The notes: generated by a model not told the origin, from the sequence alone. 56,025 bases of DNA from Nocardioides caeni (GCF_004912195.1 NZ_STGW01000008.1:1-56025); one strand, 5' to 3'. Positions 1-10,052 are shown, numbered from the stretch's first letter. A program made the numbers and translations.

Positions 1-2
1 GG

Positions 3-1319
3 ATCATCGGCGTCTCGCGGCACGACCTCGACCACGACGGCTACCGCGATCTCGTCACCCAGGCACTCTTCGAGCACATCCCCGACGACCAGCTCGAGGC
101 CGGCGCCCTGCACCGGCTCGTCAGCCGGCTGCACCACCTGCGCCTCGACGCCACCGACCCCGAGGGAGGGGACGGGCTGCACTCCCTCCTCAAGGACACC
201 CCCGGCGACGGCGCCGAGGAGACCATCCGCGTCTACTACCTCGCCGTGGGCTCCGACCTCTTCGGCCCCGTCTGCGAACGACTCGACGACCTCGGTCTCG
301 TGACGCCGCAGTGCCGCGTCGTCCTCGAGAAGCCGATCGGCTCCGACCTCGCGTCCTCGCGCGTCGTCAACGACGCCGTCGGCCGGGTCTTCGAGGAGGC
401 GCAGGTCTATCGGATCGACCACTACCTCGGGAAGGAGAGCGTGCAGAACCTCCTCGTCACCCGGTTCGCCAACATCTTCCTCGAGCCGATCTGGAACTCC
501 CGCTGGGTCGACCACGTCCAGATCACCGTCGCCGAGACGCTCGGCGTCGCCGGCCGCGGCGACTACTACGACCAGGCCGGCGCGCTGCGCGACATGGTCC
601 AGAACCACCTGCTCCAGATGCTCTGCCTGGTCGCGATGGAGCCCCCGACGTACGTCGGCGGCGACCCGGTCCGCGACGAGAAGCTCAAGGTGCTGCGGGC
701 CCTGACGCCGCTGACCGGCGCGGACGTGGACCGGTTCACCGTGCGCGGGCAGTACACGACCTACGGCGAGGAGATCGGCGGTCCGAGCACCACCGAGACC
801 TTCGTGGCGCTGCGCGCCGAGGTGCAGAACTGGCGCTGGGCCGGCGTGCCCTTCTACCTGCGCACCGGCAAGCGGCTGGCCACCAAGGAGTCGACCATCG
901 AGGTCGTCTTCAAGGAGCCGCCGCACGCGATGTTCCCGCACAGCGAGGGCGTCACGACCCCCAACCGGCTGACCATCCGCATGCAGCCCGACGAGGGCAT
1001 GCAGCTGCACCTGACCGCGAAGCACCCGGGCCCCGGCGGCATCCGGCTGCACCCGGCCTCGCTCGACCTGAGCTACGACCACGCGTTCGACGAGCGCAGC
1101 CCGGACGCCTACGAGCGGCTGCTGCTCGACGTCATGCGCGGCATCCCGACCCTGTTCATGCGCCGCGACGAGGTCGAGGCCGCGTGGGCGTGGGTCGAGC
1201 CGATCCTCGACCAGTGGGACCGGGCCGGCGTCGAGCCGGTCCGCTACCACCCCGGCACCAACGGCCCGGCGGCCGCCGCGACGCTGATCGCGCGCGAGGG
1301 CCGCACCTGGCAGGAGTGA
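3..1319 (+). CDS. zwf: Glucose-6-phosphate 1-dehydrogenase, 5' end outside window
   Basis: Oxidises glucose-6-phosphate to 6-phosphogluconolactone with NADP+, feeding both the pentose phosphate and Entner-Doudoroff routes in the cytosol. The reading frame is open from nucleotide 3, so the true start and the N-terminal dinucleotide-binding glycine motif lie upstream; 438 residues of an expected roughly 510 are present. The G6PDH signature RIDHYLGKE is visible at about nt 411-437, followed by conserved [11 protein letters not shown] and the C-terminal half with FYLRTGKRL. The methionine at 246 lies inside the protein ([12 protein letters not shown]) and is not the start. It is followed after 7 nt by edd and eda, which argues that its product is directed into the ED pathway. 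Confidence 0.97.
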   Translation: MIGVSRHDLDHDGYRDLVTQALFEHIPDDQLEAGALHRLVSRLHHLRLDATDPEGGDGLHSLLKDTPGDGAEETIRVYYLAVGSDLFGPVCERLDDLGLVTPQCRVVLEKPIGSDLASSRVVNDAVGRVFEEAQVYRIDHYLGKESVQNLLVTRFANIFLEPIWNSRWVDHVQITVAETLGVAGRGDYYDQAGALRDMVQNHLLQMLCLVAMEPPTYVGGDPVRDEKLKVLRALTPLTGADVDRFTVRGQYTTYGEEIGGPSTTETFVALRAEVQNWRWAGVPFYLRTGKRLATKESTIEVVFKEPPHAMFPHSEGVTTPNRLTIRMQPDEGMQLHLTAKHPGPGGIRLHPASLDLSYDHAFDERSPDAYERLLLDVMRGIPTLFMRRDEVEAAWAWVEPILDQWDRAGVEPVRYHPGTNGPAAAATLIAREGRTWQE

Positions 1320-1326
1320 AACCCCG

Positions 1327-3204
1327 ATGACCCGATCGCCCAGCCTCCACCCCGTCCTGGCCGACGTGACCCGTCGGCTGACCGAGCGCAGCGCCGCCAC
1401 CCGCACGGCGTATCTCGCTCGCGTGCGTGAGGCGGCCCTGCGCGGACCCGCGCGCGGCCGCCTCGCGTGCGCCAACCTCGCCCACGGCTTCGCCGCCTCC
1501 GAGGGCCCGGAGAAGGTCGAGCTCGCCCGCGGCCAGAAGCCCAACCTGGCGATCGTCACGAGTTACAACGACATGCTCTCCGCGCACCAGCCCTACGGCG
1601 ACTACCCGCCCGTCCTCAAGGACGCGGTCATCCGGGCCGGCGGGCTCGCCCAGGTCGCCGGCGGCGTGCCCGCCATGTGCGACGGCGTCACCCAGGGCCG
1701 CGACGGCATGCAGCTCTCCCTCTACAGCCGCGACGTGATCGCCATGTCGACCGCGATCGCGCTCTCCCACGACATGTTCGACGCCACCCTGCTCCTCGGT
1801 GTCTGCGACAAGATCGTGCCCGGCCTGCTGATCGGCGCCCTCTCCTTCGGCCACCTGCCGGCCGTGTGGGTGCCCGCCGGGCCGATGGCCTCAGGGCTCC
1901 CCAACAAGGAGAAGGCCCGCGTGCGACAGCTGTTCGCCGAGGGGAAGGTCGGGCGTGAGGAGCTGCTCGAGGCCGAGTCGGCGTCGTACCACTCGAAGGG
2001 GACGTGCACCTTCTATGGCACCGCCAACTCCAACCAGCTGCTGATGGAGGTGATGGGCCTGCACCTGCCGGGCTCCTCCTTCGTCAACCCCGACAACCCG
2101 CTGCGCGACGCGCTCACCCGCGAGGCCGCGGCCGTGGCGGTCCGTCGGACGCAGCAGTACGACGCCGGCCCCGCCCTCGGCGAGATGGTCGACGAGAAGG
2201 TCATCCTCAACGCGTGCGTGGCGCTCCTCGCGAGCGGCGGCTCGACCAACCACACCCTGCACCTGGTCGCGATCGCCCGTGCCGCCGGCATCCTGCTCAC
2301 CTGGGACGACCTCGCCGACCTGTCGGCCGTCGTACCGCTGCTGGCGCGGGTCTATCCCAACGGCGCGGCCGACATCAACCACTTCCACGCCGCCGGCGGG
2401 ATCGGCTTCCTGGTGCGCACCCTGCTCGACGCGGGGCTGCTGCACGAGGACGTCGAGACGATCGTCGGGCACGGGCTGCGCCGCTACACCGAGGAGCCGG
2501 TGCTCCTCGACGGCCCCGACGGCGGTGTGACCTGGCGCCCGGGTCCGGCCGAGAGCCTCGACCTCGAGGTGCTGCGTCCGGCCACCGACCCGTTCTCGGC
2601 CGACGGCGGCGTCAAGGTCGTCCGCGGCCCGATCGGCACCGGTGTCGTGAAGACCTCCGCCGTCGCGGTCGAGCACCGTCTCGTGTCCGCCCCGGCGCGG
2701 GTCTTCGACGACCAGCACGACTTCCTGCAGGCCTTCTCGGACGGTCAGCTCGACGGGATCGATCTCGTCGCGGTCATCCGCTACCAGGGCCCCGCCGCCA
2801 ACGGGATGCCCGAGCTGCACAAGCTGACCCCGGCGCTCGGCGTGCTGCAGGACCGCGGCCAGAAGGTCGCGATCGTCACCGACGGCCGGATGTCCGGCGC
2901 GTCCGGCAAGGTGCCCGCCGCCATCCATGTCACCCCCGAGGCGGCGCTCGGCGGACCGCTCGCCAAGGTCCGCGATGGTGACCTGATCACCCTCGACGCC
3001 GACGCCGGCACGCTGATGATCGAGGCCGACCTCGCCCACCGCGAGCCGACCGGCGCCGCTCCGTCCGGAGCGACCTGGGCCGGCACCGGGCGCGAGCTCT
3101 TCGCCGCGTTCCGCGCCACTGTCGGGCCGGCCGACGAGGGCGCGTCGATCTTCCCCGTCCCTGCCGCCGCTGCCACCCTGGAGGCCTCCCTTGTCCGCTC
3201 GTGA
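1327..3204 (+). CDS. edd: Phosphogluconate dehydratase (Entner-Doudoroff)
   Basis: Dehydrates 6-phosphogluconate to 2-keto-3-deoxy-6-phosphogluconate (KDPG). The 625-residue protein has the length and sequence of the IlvD/Edd family, with the conserved block [13 protein letters not shown] near residue 117 and [12 protein letters not shown] further on, containing cysteines expected to hold the Fe-S cluster in this family. A C-terminal [15 protein letters not shown] motif is typical of Edd. The ATG at 1327 follows the zwf stop by 7 nt. The 3' end overlaps the eda start by 14 bp, so zwf-edd-eda is read as one operon. Assignment to Edd rather than dihydroxy-acid dehydratase rests on the [12 protein letters not shown] motif and on the neighbouring eda. 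Confidence 0.96.
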   Translation: MTRSPSLHPVLADVTRRLTERSAATRTAYLARVREAALRGPARGRLACANLAHGFAASEGPEKVELARGQKPNLAIVTSYNDMLSAHQPYGDYPPVLKDAVIRAGGLAQVAGGVPAMCDGVTQGRDGMQLSLYSRDVIAMSTAIALSHDMFDATLLLGVCDKIVPGLLIGALSFGHLPAVWVPAGPMASGLPNKEKARVRQLFAEGKVGREELLEAESASYHSKGTCTFYGTANSNQLLMEVMGLHLPGSSFVNPDNPLRDALTREAAAVAVRRTQQYDAGPALGEMVDEKVILNACVALLASGGSTNHTLHLVAIARAAGILLTWDDLADLSAVVPLLARVYPNGAADINHFHAAGGIGFLVRTLLDAGLLHEDVETIVGHGLRRYTEEPVLLDGPDGGVTWRPGPAESLDLEVLRPATDPFSADGGVKVVRGPIGTGVVKTSAVAVEHRLVSAPARVFDDQHDFLQAFSDGQLDGIDLVAVIRYQGPAANGMPELHKLTPALGVLQDRGQKVAIVTDGRMSGASGKVPAAIHVTPEAALGGPLAKVRDGDLITLDADAGTLMIEADLAHREPTGAAPSGATWAGTGRELFAAFRATVGPADEGASIFPVPAAAATLEASLVRS

Positions 3205-3838
3205 CGCTGCTGCCAGCACCGCCGCGACGTCGGTGCTCGACGTCGTCCCGGTGATGCCCGTCGTCGTGATCGACGACCTCGCCACGGCCGTCCCGGTCGC
3301 CCGGGCGCTCGTCGCCGGTGGCCTGCCTGCCATCGAGCTGACCCTGCGCACCCCGGTCGCCCTCGACGCGCTGCGGGCGATCGCCGCCGAGGTCCCGGAG
3401 ATCGCACTCGGCGCGGGCACGATCACCACGCCGGCCCAGGCCGAGGCCGCGGTCGCGGCCGGTGCGCGCTTCCTCGTCTCCCCGGGCTTCACGCCCGACC
3501 TGCTCACGGCGATGCTCGGCACCGGCGTGCCCTTCCTGCCGGGGACGTCGACGGTGTCCGAGGTGTTGGCAGTGCTCGAGGCCGGGCTGACCGAGATGAA
3601 GTTCTTCCCGGCCGAGGCCGCGGGCGGGGCGCCCTACCTCAAGTCCGTCGCGGGTCCGCTCCCCCAGGCCCGCTTCTGCCCGACCGGCGGGATCACGCTG
3701 GCGTCGGCGCCCGGTTACCTCGCGCTGCCCAACGTCGGCTGCGTCGGCGGCTCCTGGCTCACCCCCGCCGACGCCGTCGCGGCGGGTGACTGGGAGCGGA
3801 TCAGCAAGCTTGCTGCCGAGGCCGCCGCGCTGCGGTAG
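3191..3838 (+). CDS. eda: KDPG aldolase (2-dehydro-3-deoxyphosphogluconate aldolase)
   Basis: Cleaves KDPG to pyruvate and glyceraldehyde-3-phosphate, the last ED step. The 215-residue protein matches family length. Candidate catalytic residues are Glu49 and Arg53 in AIELTLRT and the Schiff-base Lys137 in EMKFFPAE, which correspond to the E. coli Eda E-R-K set by motif. The predicted start is TTG at 3191, inside the end of edd (14-bp overlap), giving MSARDAAA; a downstream start would remove part of the first strand of the barrel. Translational coupling to edd is likely. Confidence 0.95.
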   Translation: MSARDAAASTAATSVLDVVPVMPVVVIDDLATAVPVARALVAGGLPAIELTLRTPVALDALRAIAAEVPEIALGAGTITTPAQAEAAVAAGARFLVSPGFTPDLLTAMLGTGVPFLPGTSTVSEVLAVLEAGLTEMKFFPAEAAGGAPYLKSVAGPLPQARFCPTGGITLASAPGYLALPNVGCVGGSWLTPADAVAAGDWERISKLAAEAAALR

Positions 3839-3841
3839 TCC

Positions 3842-4300
3842 CTATCCCCGATGCGTGGCGAAGAAGGCGTCGAGGAGCGCGGTGGACTCACCGGCCAGGA
3901 CACCGGCGACGACCTCGGGACGGTGGTTGAGCCGGCGATCGCGCACCACGTCCCACAACGAGCCGACGGCACCGGCCTTGTCGTCGTAGGCCCCGAAGAC
4001 CACGCGGTCGACCCGGGACAGCACGGACGCGCCCGCGCACATCGTGCACGGCTCGAGCGTGACCACCAGCGTGCAGCCCGACAGCCGCCACTCCCCGCGG
4101 ACCCGCGCGGCTGCGCGCAGCGCGAGCACCTCGGCGTGACCGGTCGGGTCGCCGTCGCGCTCGCGGACGTTGTGGCCGGCGCCGATCACCTCACCCGACT
4201 CGTCGACCACGACCGCCCCGATCGGTACGTCGCCCGACGCCAGCGCCGCGCGTGCCTCGTCGAGGGCGCGCCCCATCGGAGCGTCCCAGCCGTGCCTCAC
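3842..4300 (-). CDS. tadA: tRNA-specific adenosine deaminase TadA
   Basis: Deaminates the wobble adenosine of tRNA-Arg(ACG) to inosine. The protein shows the zinc-dependent cytidine/deoxycytidylate deaminase signature: His55-Ala-Glu57 (HAEVLAL) and PC-x-x-C at Cys85/Cys88 (EPCTMCAGA). The start is taken as GTG at 4300, because this GTG overlaps the TGA of the upstream gene as GTGA and gives 152 residues, close to the family size; an ATG at 4276 is the alternative. A longer open frame upstream is Arg/Pro-rich and lies antisense or out of frame with the partner gene, so it was not included. Its stop is 3 bp from the eda stop (convergent). Confidence 0.93.
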   Translation of the reverse strand: MRHGWDAPMGRALDEARAALASGDVPIGAVVVDESGEVIGAGHNVRERDGDPTGHAEVLALRAAARVRGEWRLSGCTLVVTLEPCTMCAGASVLSRVDRVVFGAYDDKAGAVGSLWDVVRDRRLNHRPEVVAGVLAGESTALLDAFFATHRG

Positions 4301-4791
4301 GCGGAGGTCAGGCCGACGACGTCGTCGAACAGCTCGCCGAACCCGAGGGCCCGCGCGATGTCGGACAGCATCTCGTCGGGATAGAGCTCGTCGTCGTCGA
4401 GGATCTCGGCGAGGGCGGCCGCCGGCAGGCCGAGGTCGGTCAGCAGGTCGAGGTCGCCCGCCGGCTCGGGGTCGTCGTCGTCCTCGACGACCGGCAGGCC
4501 CAGGTGCTCGGCCACGTCGGCCGCGAGCTCCCACTCGGTCGCCGCGGTGACGTCGGAGAGCACGAGCCGGGTCTGCTGCCCGGCGACGCGCAGCACGAGG
4601 AAGAAGTCCTCCTCGACGGCCACCAGTCCGACCGCACCGCCGTCACCGGGGAAGCGGCGCAGCGCGGACGCCAGCGTCTCGACGTCGACGGCGTGGTCCG
4701 GCGTCAGCTCCGCGACCTGCCACACACCTTCCTCGCGGTAGGCGGCGAGCGCGTAGTCGACCGATTCGGTGGCCGGTTCGCTGGCGGACAT
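4297..4791 (-). CDS. Putative tRNA adenosine deaminase-associated protein
   Basis: A 164-residue acidic protein found beside tadA in many actinobacteria and named only for that association; its biochemical role is not established. The sequence starts MSASEPATES and contains YALAAYREEGVWQV near the start and a very acidic linker (EDDDDPEP). The ATG at 4791 was preferred over an upstream GTG-type start at 4833 because the first 14 residues of the longer version are not expected of the family. It overlaps tadA by 4 nt (GTGA), so the two are very probably co-translated. It is divergent from the methyltransferase at 4877. Confidence 0.82.
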   Translation of the reverse strand: MSASEPATESVDYALAAYREEGVWQVAELTPDHAVDVETLASALRRFPGDGGAVGLVAVEEDFFLVLRVAGQQTRLVLSDVTAATEWELAADVAEHLGLPVVEDDDDPEPAGDLDLLTDLGLPAAALAEILDDDELYPDEMLSDIARALGFGELFDDVVGLTSA

Positions 4792-4864
4792 GCCACCAAG
4801 GGTGACACGCGCAGGCGGCGAGGACCAGACCAATTCGGCCCACCTGTCGGGCGAGCGACTGTCC

Positions 4865-4870
4865 TACGAT
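4865..4870 (+). promoter_or_regulatory. Putative -10 box (TACGAT), leaderless start
   Basis: TACGAT ends 6 nt before the ATG at 4877, with no Shine-Dalgarno-like purine run between. In such an arrangement transcription would begin at or next to the start codon. The same geometry recurs at other genes of this window. No clear -35 box was identified. Confidence 0.5.
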
Positions 4871-4876
4871 CCGTCC

Positions 4877-5500
4877 ATGGGCTGGTGGGAGGAGCGGGTC
4901 GTCCCGCGCATGGTCGACGCCGCATTGAAGGGCAAGGAGATCGGCGAGCTGCGCGGCGAGGTCTGCGCCCCGCTGTCCGGCCGGGTCCTGGAGCTCGGCT
5001 TCGGCAGCGGCCTCAACATCCGCTGGTACCCGCAGACCGTCACCGCCGTCCACGCCGTCGAGCCCTCCGACCGGGGTTGGGAGCTGTCCGCGCGGCGTCG
5101 CGCCCGCAGCAGCGTGCCCATCGTGCGCAGCGGACTCGACGGCCAGGACCTCGCCGAGGACGACGCGTCCTACGACGCCGTGCTGTGCACCTTCACCCTC
5201 TGCACCATCCCCGACCCCGCGCGGGCGCTGCGCGAGTCCGTGCGGGTCCTGCGTCCCGGCGGGACCTTCGCCTTCCTCGAGCACGGCCTCGCCCCCGACG
5301 CCGGAGTGGCCCGCTGGCAGCGACGACTCGACCCGGTCCAGCGCCGGGTCGCCGGCGGCTGTCACCTCAGCCGCGACGTCGCGGCGCTGGTGGCCGACGC
5401 CGGCCTGCGGACGACGACGTTGACGACCGAGTACCTCCCCGGCCCACGCCCCTCCCGGCCGTGGCTGCACGGCTTCCGGGGCCTGGCCGTGCGCGACTGA
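4877..5500 (+). CDS. Class I SAM-dependent methyltransferase
   Basis: A 207-residue methyltransferase of the type 11 (UbiE-like) fold. Motif I is LELGFGSGLNIRWY at about residue 39, the post-I acidic residue is in HAVEPS, and RVLRPGGTFAFLEHG is the usual strand 5/post-motif region. Substrate cannot be told from the sequence. The ATG at 4877 (MGWWEERVVPR) was chosen over an upstream in-frame start at 4769, because that extension would cover the divergent promoter region and encodes no methyltransferase sequence, and because a -10-like TACGAT sits 6 nt upstream. The gene stands alone between the tadA pair and upp. Confidence 0.88.
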   Translation: MGWWEERVVPRMVDAALKGKEIGELRGEVCAPLSGRVLELGFGSGLNIRWYPQTVTAVHAVEPSDRGWELSARRRARSSVPIVRSGLDGQDLAEDDASYDAVLCTFTLCTIPDPARALRESVRVLRPGGTFAFLEHGLAPDAGVARWQRRLDPVQRRVAGGCHLSRDVAALVADAGLRTTTLTTEYLPGPRPSRPWLHGFRGLAVRD

Positions 5501-5519
5501 CGTCTCCCACTGGCAGGAC

Positions 5520-5525
5520 TAGGGT
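5520..5525 (+). promoter_or_regulatory. Putative -10 box (TAGGGT) of upp, leaderless start
   Basis: TAGGGT ends 6 nt before the upp ATG (5532); the spacer CTTCCC is pyrimidine-rich, so no ribosome binding site is present. It indicates a leaderless transcript. Confidence 0.5.
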
Positions 5526-5531
5526 CTTCCC

Positions 5532-6173
5532 ATGCGCACCCAGGTCGTGGACCACCCGCTCGTCGCCCACAAGCTGACCGTGCTGAGGGACGAGACCACC
5601 GACTCCCCCACCTTCCGCTCGCTGGCCGACGAGCTCGTCACCCTGCTGGCCTATGAGGCGACCCGGGACGTGCGCGTCGAGCCGTGCGACATCGTCACGC
5701 CCGTCTCCCCGACGACCGGGGTCCGGCTGGCGTCCCCGCGCCCCCTCGTCGTACCGATCCTGCGGGCGGGGCTCGGCATGCTCGACGGGATGATGCGGCT
5801 GCTGCCGACCGCCGAGGTCGGCTTCCTCGGGATGGTGCGCAACGAGGAGACGCTGGCCGCGACGACGTACGCCGAGCGGCTGCCCGACGACCTGTCCGGC
5901 CGCCAGTGCTACGTGCTCGACCCGATGCTCGCCACCGGCGGGACCCTGGCCGCGGCGATCCGCTTCCTCGTCGACCGTGGCGCCGACCACATCACGGCGG
6001 TGTGCCTGCTGGCCGCGCCCGAGGGGTGCGCGCGCCTCGAGGAGGAGCTGGCGGACCTGACCGTCCCCGTGACCGTCGTCACCGCGGCGATGGACGAGCG
6101 CCTCAACGAGAAGGGCTACATCGTCCCCGGTCTCGGCGACGCCGGCGACCGTCTCTACGGCGTCGCGGACTGA
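5532..6173 (+). CDS. upp: Uracil phosphoribosyltransferase
   Basis: Converts uracil and PRPP to UMP in pyrimidine salvage. The 213-residue sequence is full-length for the family. It shows [16 protein letters not shown] (substrate region), the PRPP-binding loop at [17 protein letters not shown], and the C-terminal uracil-recognition stretch [19 protein letters not shown]. The ATG at 5532 has a -10 box 6 nt upstream and no SD, so translation is probably leaderless. Flanked by the methyltransferase (same strand) and the pntAB operon. Confidence 0.97.
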   Translation: MRTQVVDHPLVAHKLTVLRDETTDSPTFRSLADELVTLLAYEATRDVRVEPCDIVTPVSPTTGVRLASPRPLVVPILRAGLGMLDGMMRLLPTAEVGFLGMVRNEETLAATTYAERLPDDLSGRQCYVLDPMLATGGTLAAAIRFLVDRGADHITAVCLLAAPEGCARLEEELADLTVPVTVVTAAMDERLNEKGYIVPGLGDAGDRLYGVAD

Positions 6174-6260
6174 TCCGGTTACGGGGCACCATGCGCGGGC
6201 CGTGAGGCCGTTAGACGGACGTCACACCTGAGACGCATCCCGGCAGGTCCCCTGCGTGTG

Positions 6261-6297
6261 TAGGTTGGCGTGACTTTTGCCAACGAACCGCTGGAGG
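6261..6297 (+). promoter_or_regulatory. pntA -10 box and Shine-Dalgarno
   Basis: In the 128-bp gap between upp and pntA, TAGGTT (6261-6266) is a candidate -10 and GGAGG (6293-6297) is a Shine-Dalgarno site 4 nt before the GTG start at 6302. Unlike upp this gene therefore has a short conventional leader of roughly 30 nt. Confidence 0.45.
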
Positions 6298-6301
6298 CCC
6301 T

Positions 6302-7834
6302 GTGCTGATCGGCATCCCCCGCGAATCAAAAGCGGGCGAGACCCTAGTTGCCGCGACGGCGAAGACCGTCGCGCAGCTGACCAACCTCGGCTACGACGTC
6401 ATCGTCGAGGCCGGGGCCGGCGAGCTGGCCGACCAGCCCGACGCCGTCTTCACCGAGGCCGGCGTGCGGGTCGGGAGCGCCGAGGAGGTGTGGGCCGCCG
6501 ACGTCGTCGTGAAGGTCAACGCCCCCTCCGACGAGGAGATCGGGCGGCTCCGTCAGGGCGCCACGGTCATCTCGATCATGGCTCCCGGACGCAGCCCCGA
6601 GCTGGTGGAGAAGCTGCAGGCCGCCGGCGTGACCGCGCTCGCCATGGACGCCGTGCCGCGGATCTCGCGCGCGCAGTCGATGGACGTGCTGTCCTCGATG
6701 GCCAATGTCGCCGGCTATCGCGCCGTCGTCGAGGCCGCCCACGAGTTCGGCCGGATGTTCACCGGCCAGGTCACCGCGGCCGGCAAGATCCCGCCGGCCC
6801 GCGTCTTCGTCGTAGGTGCCGGTGTCGCCGGCCTCGCAGCCATCGGCGCGGCGTCCGCGATGGGCGCCGTGGTGCGTGCGTTCGACGTACGTCCCGAGGT
6901 GGCCGAGCAGGTCGAATCGATGGGCGCGCAGTTCGTCCACGTCGACATGGAGCAGGAGGTCTCCTCCGACGGCTACGCCAAGGAGATGTCCGAGGCTCAG
7001 GTCGCCGCAACCGCCGCGATGTACGACGAGGAGGCCCGCGCCGCCGACATCGTCATCACGACCGCGCTGATCCCGGGGCGTCCGGCCCCGTCGCTGCTCA
7101 CGGCCGAGACCGTGGCCGGCATGAGGAACGGCTCCGTCATCGTCGACATGGCGGCCGCCAACGGCGGCAACGCCGCCGGCACGGTCACCGACCAGAAGGT
7201 CGTCACCGACAACGGCGTCACGATCCTCGGTTACACCGACCTGGCGGGCCGTCTCGCTGCGCAGACCTCGCAGCTCTATGGCACCAACATCGTCAACCTG
7301 CTCAAGCTGCTCACCCCCGAGAAGGACGGCGTCCTGACGCTGGACTTCGAGGACGTGGTCCAGCGCGGCATCACGGTGGTCAAGGACGGCGAGGGGATGT
7401 GGCCGCCGCCGGCCGTGCAGGTCTCCGCCGCGCCCGCCGCCGCCGCGGCCCCGGTCGCCGAGCCCAAGCCGGTCAAGGCCCCGATGTCGCCGCAGGCGAA
7501 GGTCGGCGCCGTGCTGGGAGCGATCGCCCTGTTCTGGTTGGTCAACGCGACCGCGCCGGGTGAGATCCCGCAGCACTTCAACGTGCTGATGCTCTCGATC
7601 GTGATCGGCTACTACGTCATCGGCAAGGTGGCGCACGCCCTGCACACGCCGCTGATGTCGGTCACCAACGCCATCTCCGGCGTCGTGGTCGTCGGAGCCC
7701 TGCTGCAGGTCGCCAGTGACGACAAGCTCGTGATCGGGCTCTCCGTGGTCGCGATCCTGCTGGCCTCGATCAACATCTTCGGTGGCTTCGCGGTCACCCG
7801 ACGCATGCTCGCCATGTTCAGCAAGGGGGCCTGA
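6302..7834 (+). CDS. pntA: NAD(P) transhydrogenase subunit alpha (alpha1-alpha2 fused)
   Basis: Part of the proton-translocating transhydrogenase that exchanges hydride between NADH and NADP+ using the proton gradient. The 510-residue chain has the soluble NAD(H)-binding domain I first ([18 protein letters not shown], a Rossmann loop near residue 170-185; MKAGETLV-like N-terminus as in alanine dehydrogenase), an Ala/Pro-rich linker at about residues 375-395, and then the membrane part with about four hydrophobic segments. It is thus the fused E. coli type, not split into alpha1 and alpha2. GTG start at 6302 is supported by GGAGG. pntB follows after 5 nt. Confidence 0.96.
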   Translation: MLIGIPRESKAGETLVAATAKTVAQLTNLGYDVIVEAGAGELADQPDAVFTEAGVRVGSAEEVWAADVVVKVNAPSDEEIGRLRQGATVISIMAPGRSPELVEKLQAAGVTALAMDAVPRISRAQSMDVLSSMANVAGYRAVVEAAHEFGRMFTGQVTAAGKIPPARVFVVGAGVAGLAAIGAASAMGAVVRAFDVRPEVAEQVESMGAQFVHVDMEQEVSSDGYAKEMSEAQVAATAAMYDEEARAADIVITTALIPGRPAPSLLTAETVAGMRNGSVIVDMAAANGGNAAGTVTDQKVVTDNGVTILGYTDLAGRLAAQTSQLYGTNIVNLLKLLTPEKDGVLTLDFEDVVQRGITVVKDGEGMWPPPAVQVSAAPAAAAAPVAEPKPVKAPMSPQAKVGAVLGAIALFWLVNATAPGEIPQHFNVLMLSIVIGYYVIGKVAHALHTPLMSVTNAISGVVVVGALLQVASDDKLVIGLSVVAILLASINIFGGFAVTRRMLAMFSKGA

Positions 7835-7839
7835 GCGCC

Positions 7840-9300
7840 ATGGACATCTCTTCCGTCTCGGTCGCGGCCTACATCGTCGCGTCCCTGCTGTTCATCCTGT
7901 CGCTGGCAGGGCTCTCGAAGCACGAGTCGGCCCGCAGCGGTCTGACCTACGGCATCGTCGGCATGGGCATCGCCCTCGCCGCGACGGTCGCCGTGACCAT
8001 CGACGCGAGCGACAAGTACGACGACCAGGCGCTGATCATCGGACTGATGATCGCCGCGATCGTCATCGGCGCCCTGATCGGCCTGTGGCGTGCCCGCATC
8101 GTCGAGATGACCGGCATGCCCGAGCTCATCGCGCTGCTGCATTCCTTCGTGGGTCTCGCGGCCGTCGCCATCGGCTGGAACGGCCACATCGGCGGTCCGC
8201 ACTTCAGCGCGAGCACCCTGCTCGAGGACGTGCCCGCGCTGATCAACATCCACGAGGCCGAGGTCTCGATCGGCATCTTCATCGGTGCGGTCACCTTCAC
8301 CGGCTCGATCGTCGCCAACCTGAAGCTGTCGGCGAGGATCTCGTCCGCGCCGCTGATGCTGCCCGGCAAGAACTTCATCAACATCGGCTCGCTGGTGCTG
8401 TTCGCGATCCTGACCGCGGTCTACGTCTCGCTGGACACCCACACCGCCACCGGTGACACCAGCACCGGCGCGACCATCCTGCTCGGTGTCATCACCCTGC
8501 TGGCGCTCGCGCTCGGCTGGCACCTCGTCGCCTCCATCGGCGGCGGCGACATGCCGGTCGTGGTGTCGATGCTCAACTCGTACTCCGGTTGGGCCGCGGC
8601 CGCCTCGGGCTTCCTGCTCGGCAACGACCTGCTCATCGTCACCGGTGCGCTGGTCGGCTCCTCGGGTGCCTACCTGTCCTACATCATGTGCAAGGCGATG
8701 AACCGCTCGTTCATCTCCGTTATCGCGGGTGGCTTCGGCATCGAGGCGCCGGCGAGCGCCGACGTCGACTACGGCGAGCACCGCGAGATCCAGGCGGACG
8801 CCGCCGCGGAGCTGCTCGCCAACGCCGGCTCGGTCGTGATCACTCCCGGCTACGGCATGGCCGTGGCGCAGGCTCAGTACCCGGTCGCCGACCTGACCGC
8901 GAAGCTGCGGGCCAAGGGTGTCGACGTGCGCTTCGGCATCCACCCCGTCGCGGGTCGTCTGCCCGGCCACATGAACGTGCTCCTCGCCGAGGCGAAGGTG
9001 CCCTACGACATCGTGCTGGAGATGGACGAGATCAACGACGACCTCGGCGAGACCGACGTCGTCCTGGTCATCGGCGCCAACGACACGGTCAACCCGGCCG
9101 CGTCCGAGGACCCGACCTCCCCGATCGCCGGCATGCCGGTGCTCGAGGTCTGGAACGCCAAGGACGTCATCGTGTTCAAGCGGTCGATGGCCGTCGGCTA
9201 CGCCGGCGTCCAGAACCCGCTGTTCTTCCGCGAGAACAGCCAGATGCTCTTCGGCGACGCCAAGGACCGCGTCGAGGACATCGTCCGAGCCCTGGGCTGA
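7840..9300 (+). CDS. pntB: NAD(P) transhydrogenase subunit beta
   Basis: The 486-residue partner of PntA: an N-terminal membrane domain (roughly residues 1-270, about eight or nine hydrophobic helices) that carries the proton channel, then the NADP(H)-binding domain III with [21 protein letters not shown] and [14 protein letters not shown]. Length is that of the family. It starts 5 nt after pntA. The last coding bases and the stop codon form the left arm of a perfect 11-bp hairpin (see the repeat at 9292-9387). Confidence 0.97.
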   Translation: MDISSVSVAAYIVASLLFILSLAGLSKHESARSGLTYGIVGMGIALAATVAVTIDASDKYDDQALIIGLMIAAIVIGALIGLWRARIVEMTGMPELIALLHSFVGLAAVAIGWNGHIGGPHFSASTLLEDVPALINIHEAEVSIGIFIGAVTFTGSIVANLKLSARISSAPLMLPGKNFINIGSLVLFAILTAVYVSLDTHTATGDTSTGATILLGVITLLALALGWHLVASIGGGDMPVVVSMLNSYSGWAAAASGFLLGNDLLIVTGALVGSSGAYLSYIMCKAMNRSFISVIAGGFGIEAPASADVDYGEHREIQADAAAELLANAGSVVITPGYGMAVAQAQYPVADLTAKLRAKGVDVRFGIHPVAGRLPGHMNVLLAEAKVPYDIVLEMDEINDDLGETDVVLVIGANDTVNPAASEDPTSPIAGMPVLEVWNAKDVIVFKRSMAVGYAGVQNPLFFRENSQMLFGDAKDRVEDIVRALG

Positions 9301-9387
9301 GCGAGGAACGAGCTCAGCCCAGAAGGGGCGAGGAGGTCGAGTAGCGCCGCGACCGAGGAACGAGGTCGCGACGCGCGTATCGAGACA
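9292..9387 (+). repeat. Paired-hairpin intergenic repeat, stem includes pntB stop
   Basis: Hairpin 1 is CTGGGCTGAGC (9292-9302), loop GAGGAACGA (9303-9311), GCTCAGCCCAG (9312-9322); its left arm contains the pntB stop codon. About 40 nt on, hairpin 2 has arms CGCGACC and GGTCGCG around an identical GAGGAACGA loop. The element closes with GTATCGAGAC (9378-9387). Stems differ, loops are identical. The same architecture appears after rhaS (22453-22557). Likely role: transcript end or 3' protection; the identity of the loop suggests a dispersed family. Confidence 0.7.
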
Positions 9388-9415
9388 TCGAGCGCTGAGC
9401 AAGAACCACCGTCAG

Positions 9416-9458
9416 CGGGACCGATCACTGCCACCACACGTGGCTGCGATCGGTCCCG
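9416..9458. terminator. Strong hairpin between pntB and thpR
   Basis: CGGGACCGATC (9416-9426) pairs perfectly with GATCGGTCCCG (9448-9458); the loop holds a smaller GCCAC/GTGGC stem. It lies between convergent genes and could end transcription in both directions. Confidence 0.7.
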
Positions 9459-9488
9459 TTGTCACGTTCCCGGCTGAACCCGGACGCC

Positions 9489-10052
9489 CTACAGCTCGAT
9501 CTCGGCGAGCGTCTCGTAGCGGGGACTGCGGCGCGGCCCCTCGCCGAGGTGGGAGGCGATCACCTCGATGCCGGCGCAGGTCCAGGTCGGACCGTCGTAG
9601 GTGTCGAGGAGGCGCACCCAGCTGGTCAGCTCGACCTTCGGGCCGCCGGTGCGTGCGACGGTGACGTGAGGCTGGAAGCGCTGGCCGTCGACCTCGATGC
9701 CCACGGCGACGGCCGCGTTGCGTGCCCGCACCGCCAGCGGGGCCAGGCCATCGCCGCCCCGGACGCCGGTGGCGAGGACCCGGCCTTCGGCGACGTTGGG
9801 GAAGGCCACGGCACCGGCCAGGGCGACCTCCACCGCCGGGAGGCCGTCGAGCGCCTCGACGAGACGGTCGACGTAGTCGTCCACCCGCGAGCTCGCGGCG
9901 TGGGCCATGAAGGCGAGGGTGACGTGGAGCTGCTCGGGCCGCGTCCACCGGAAGGGAGCGGCGTCCCGGCGCGGGGCGAGGAAGTCGTCGAGGTGGTCGA
10001 TGGCGTCGTTCGGCGGCACGACGGCCGCGAAGATCCGCTGTCCGGAGGCCAT
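9489..10052 (-). CDS. thpR: RNA 2',3'-cyclic phosphodiesterase (2'-5' RNA ligase family)
   Basis: A 187-residue 2H phosphoesterase. Both HxTx motifs are present: HVTL at residue 43 and HVTV at residue 128, spaced as expected for the active site. Family members hydrolyse 2',3'-cyclic phosphate ends and may ligate 2'-5' RNA; the physiological substrate is unclear. The ATG at 10052 (MASGQRIFAAVVP) shares its first base with the upstream gene's TGA, so it was preferred over longer frames that overlap that gene. It forms a two-gene unit with the VIT1-type transporter. Confidence 0.92.
   Translation of the reverse strand: MASGQRIFAAVVPPNDAIDHLDDFLAPRRDAAPFRWTRPEQLHVTLAFMAHAASSRVDDYVDRLVEALDGLPAVEVALAGAVAFPNVAEGRVLATGVRGGDGLAPLAVRARNAAVAVGIEVDGQRFQPHVTVARTGGPKVELTSWVRLLDTYDGPTWTCAGIEVIASHLGEGPRRSPRYETLAEIEL

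Noticed and set aside
246..1319. Methionine at 246 as start of zwf
   Set aside because: G6PDH sequence continues in frame upstream to nt 3, so the start is outside the window.
3842..4534. 230-residue version of TadA
   Set aside because: The extra 78 N-terminal residues are Arg/Pro-rich and lie antisense-like within the partner gene; GTG at 4300 with GTGA overlap gives the family length.
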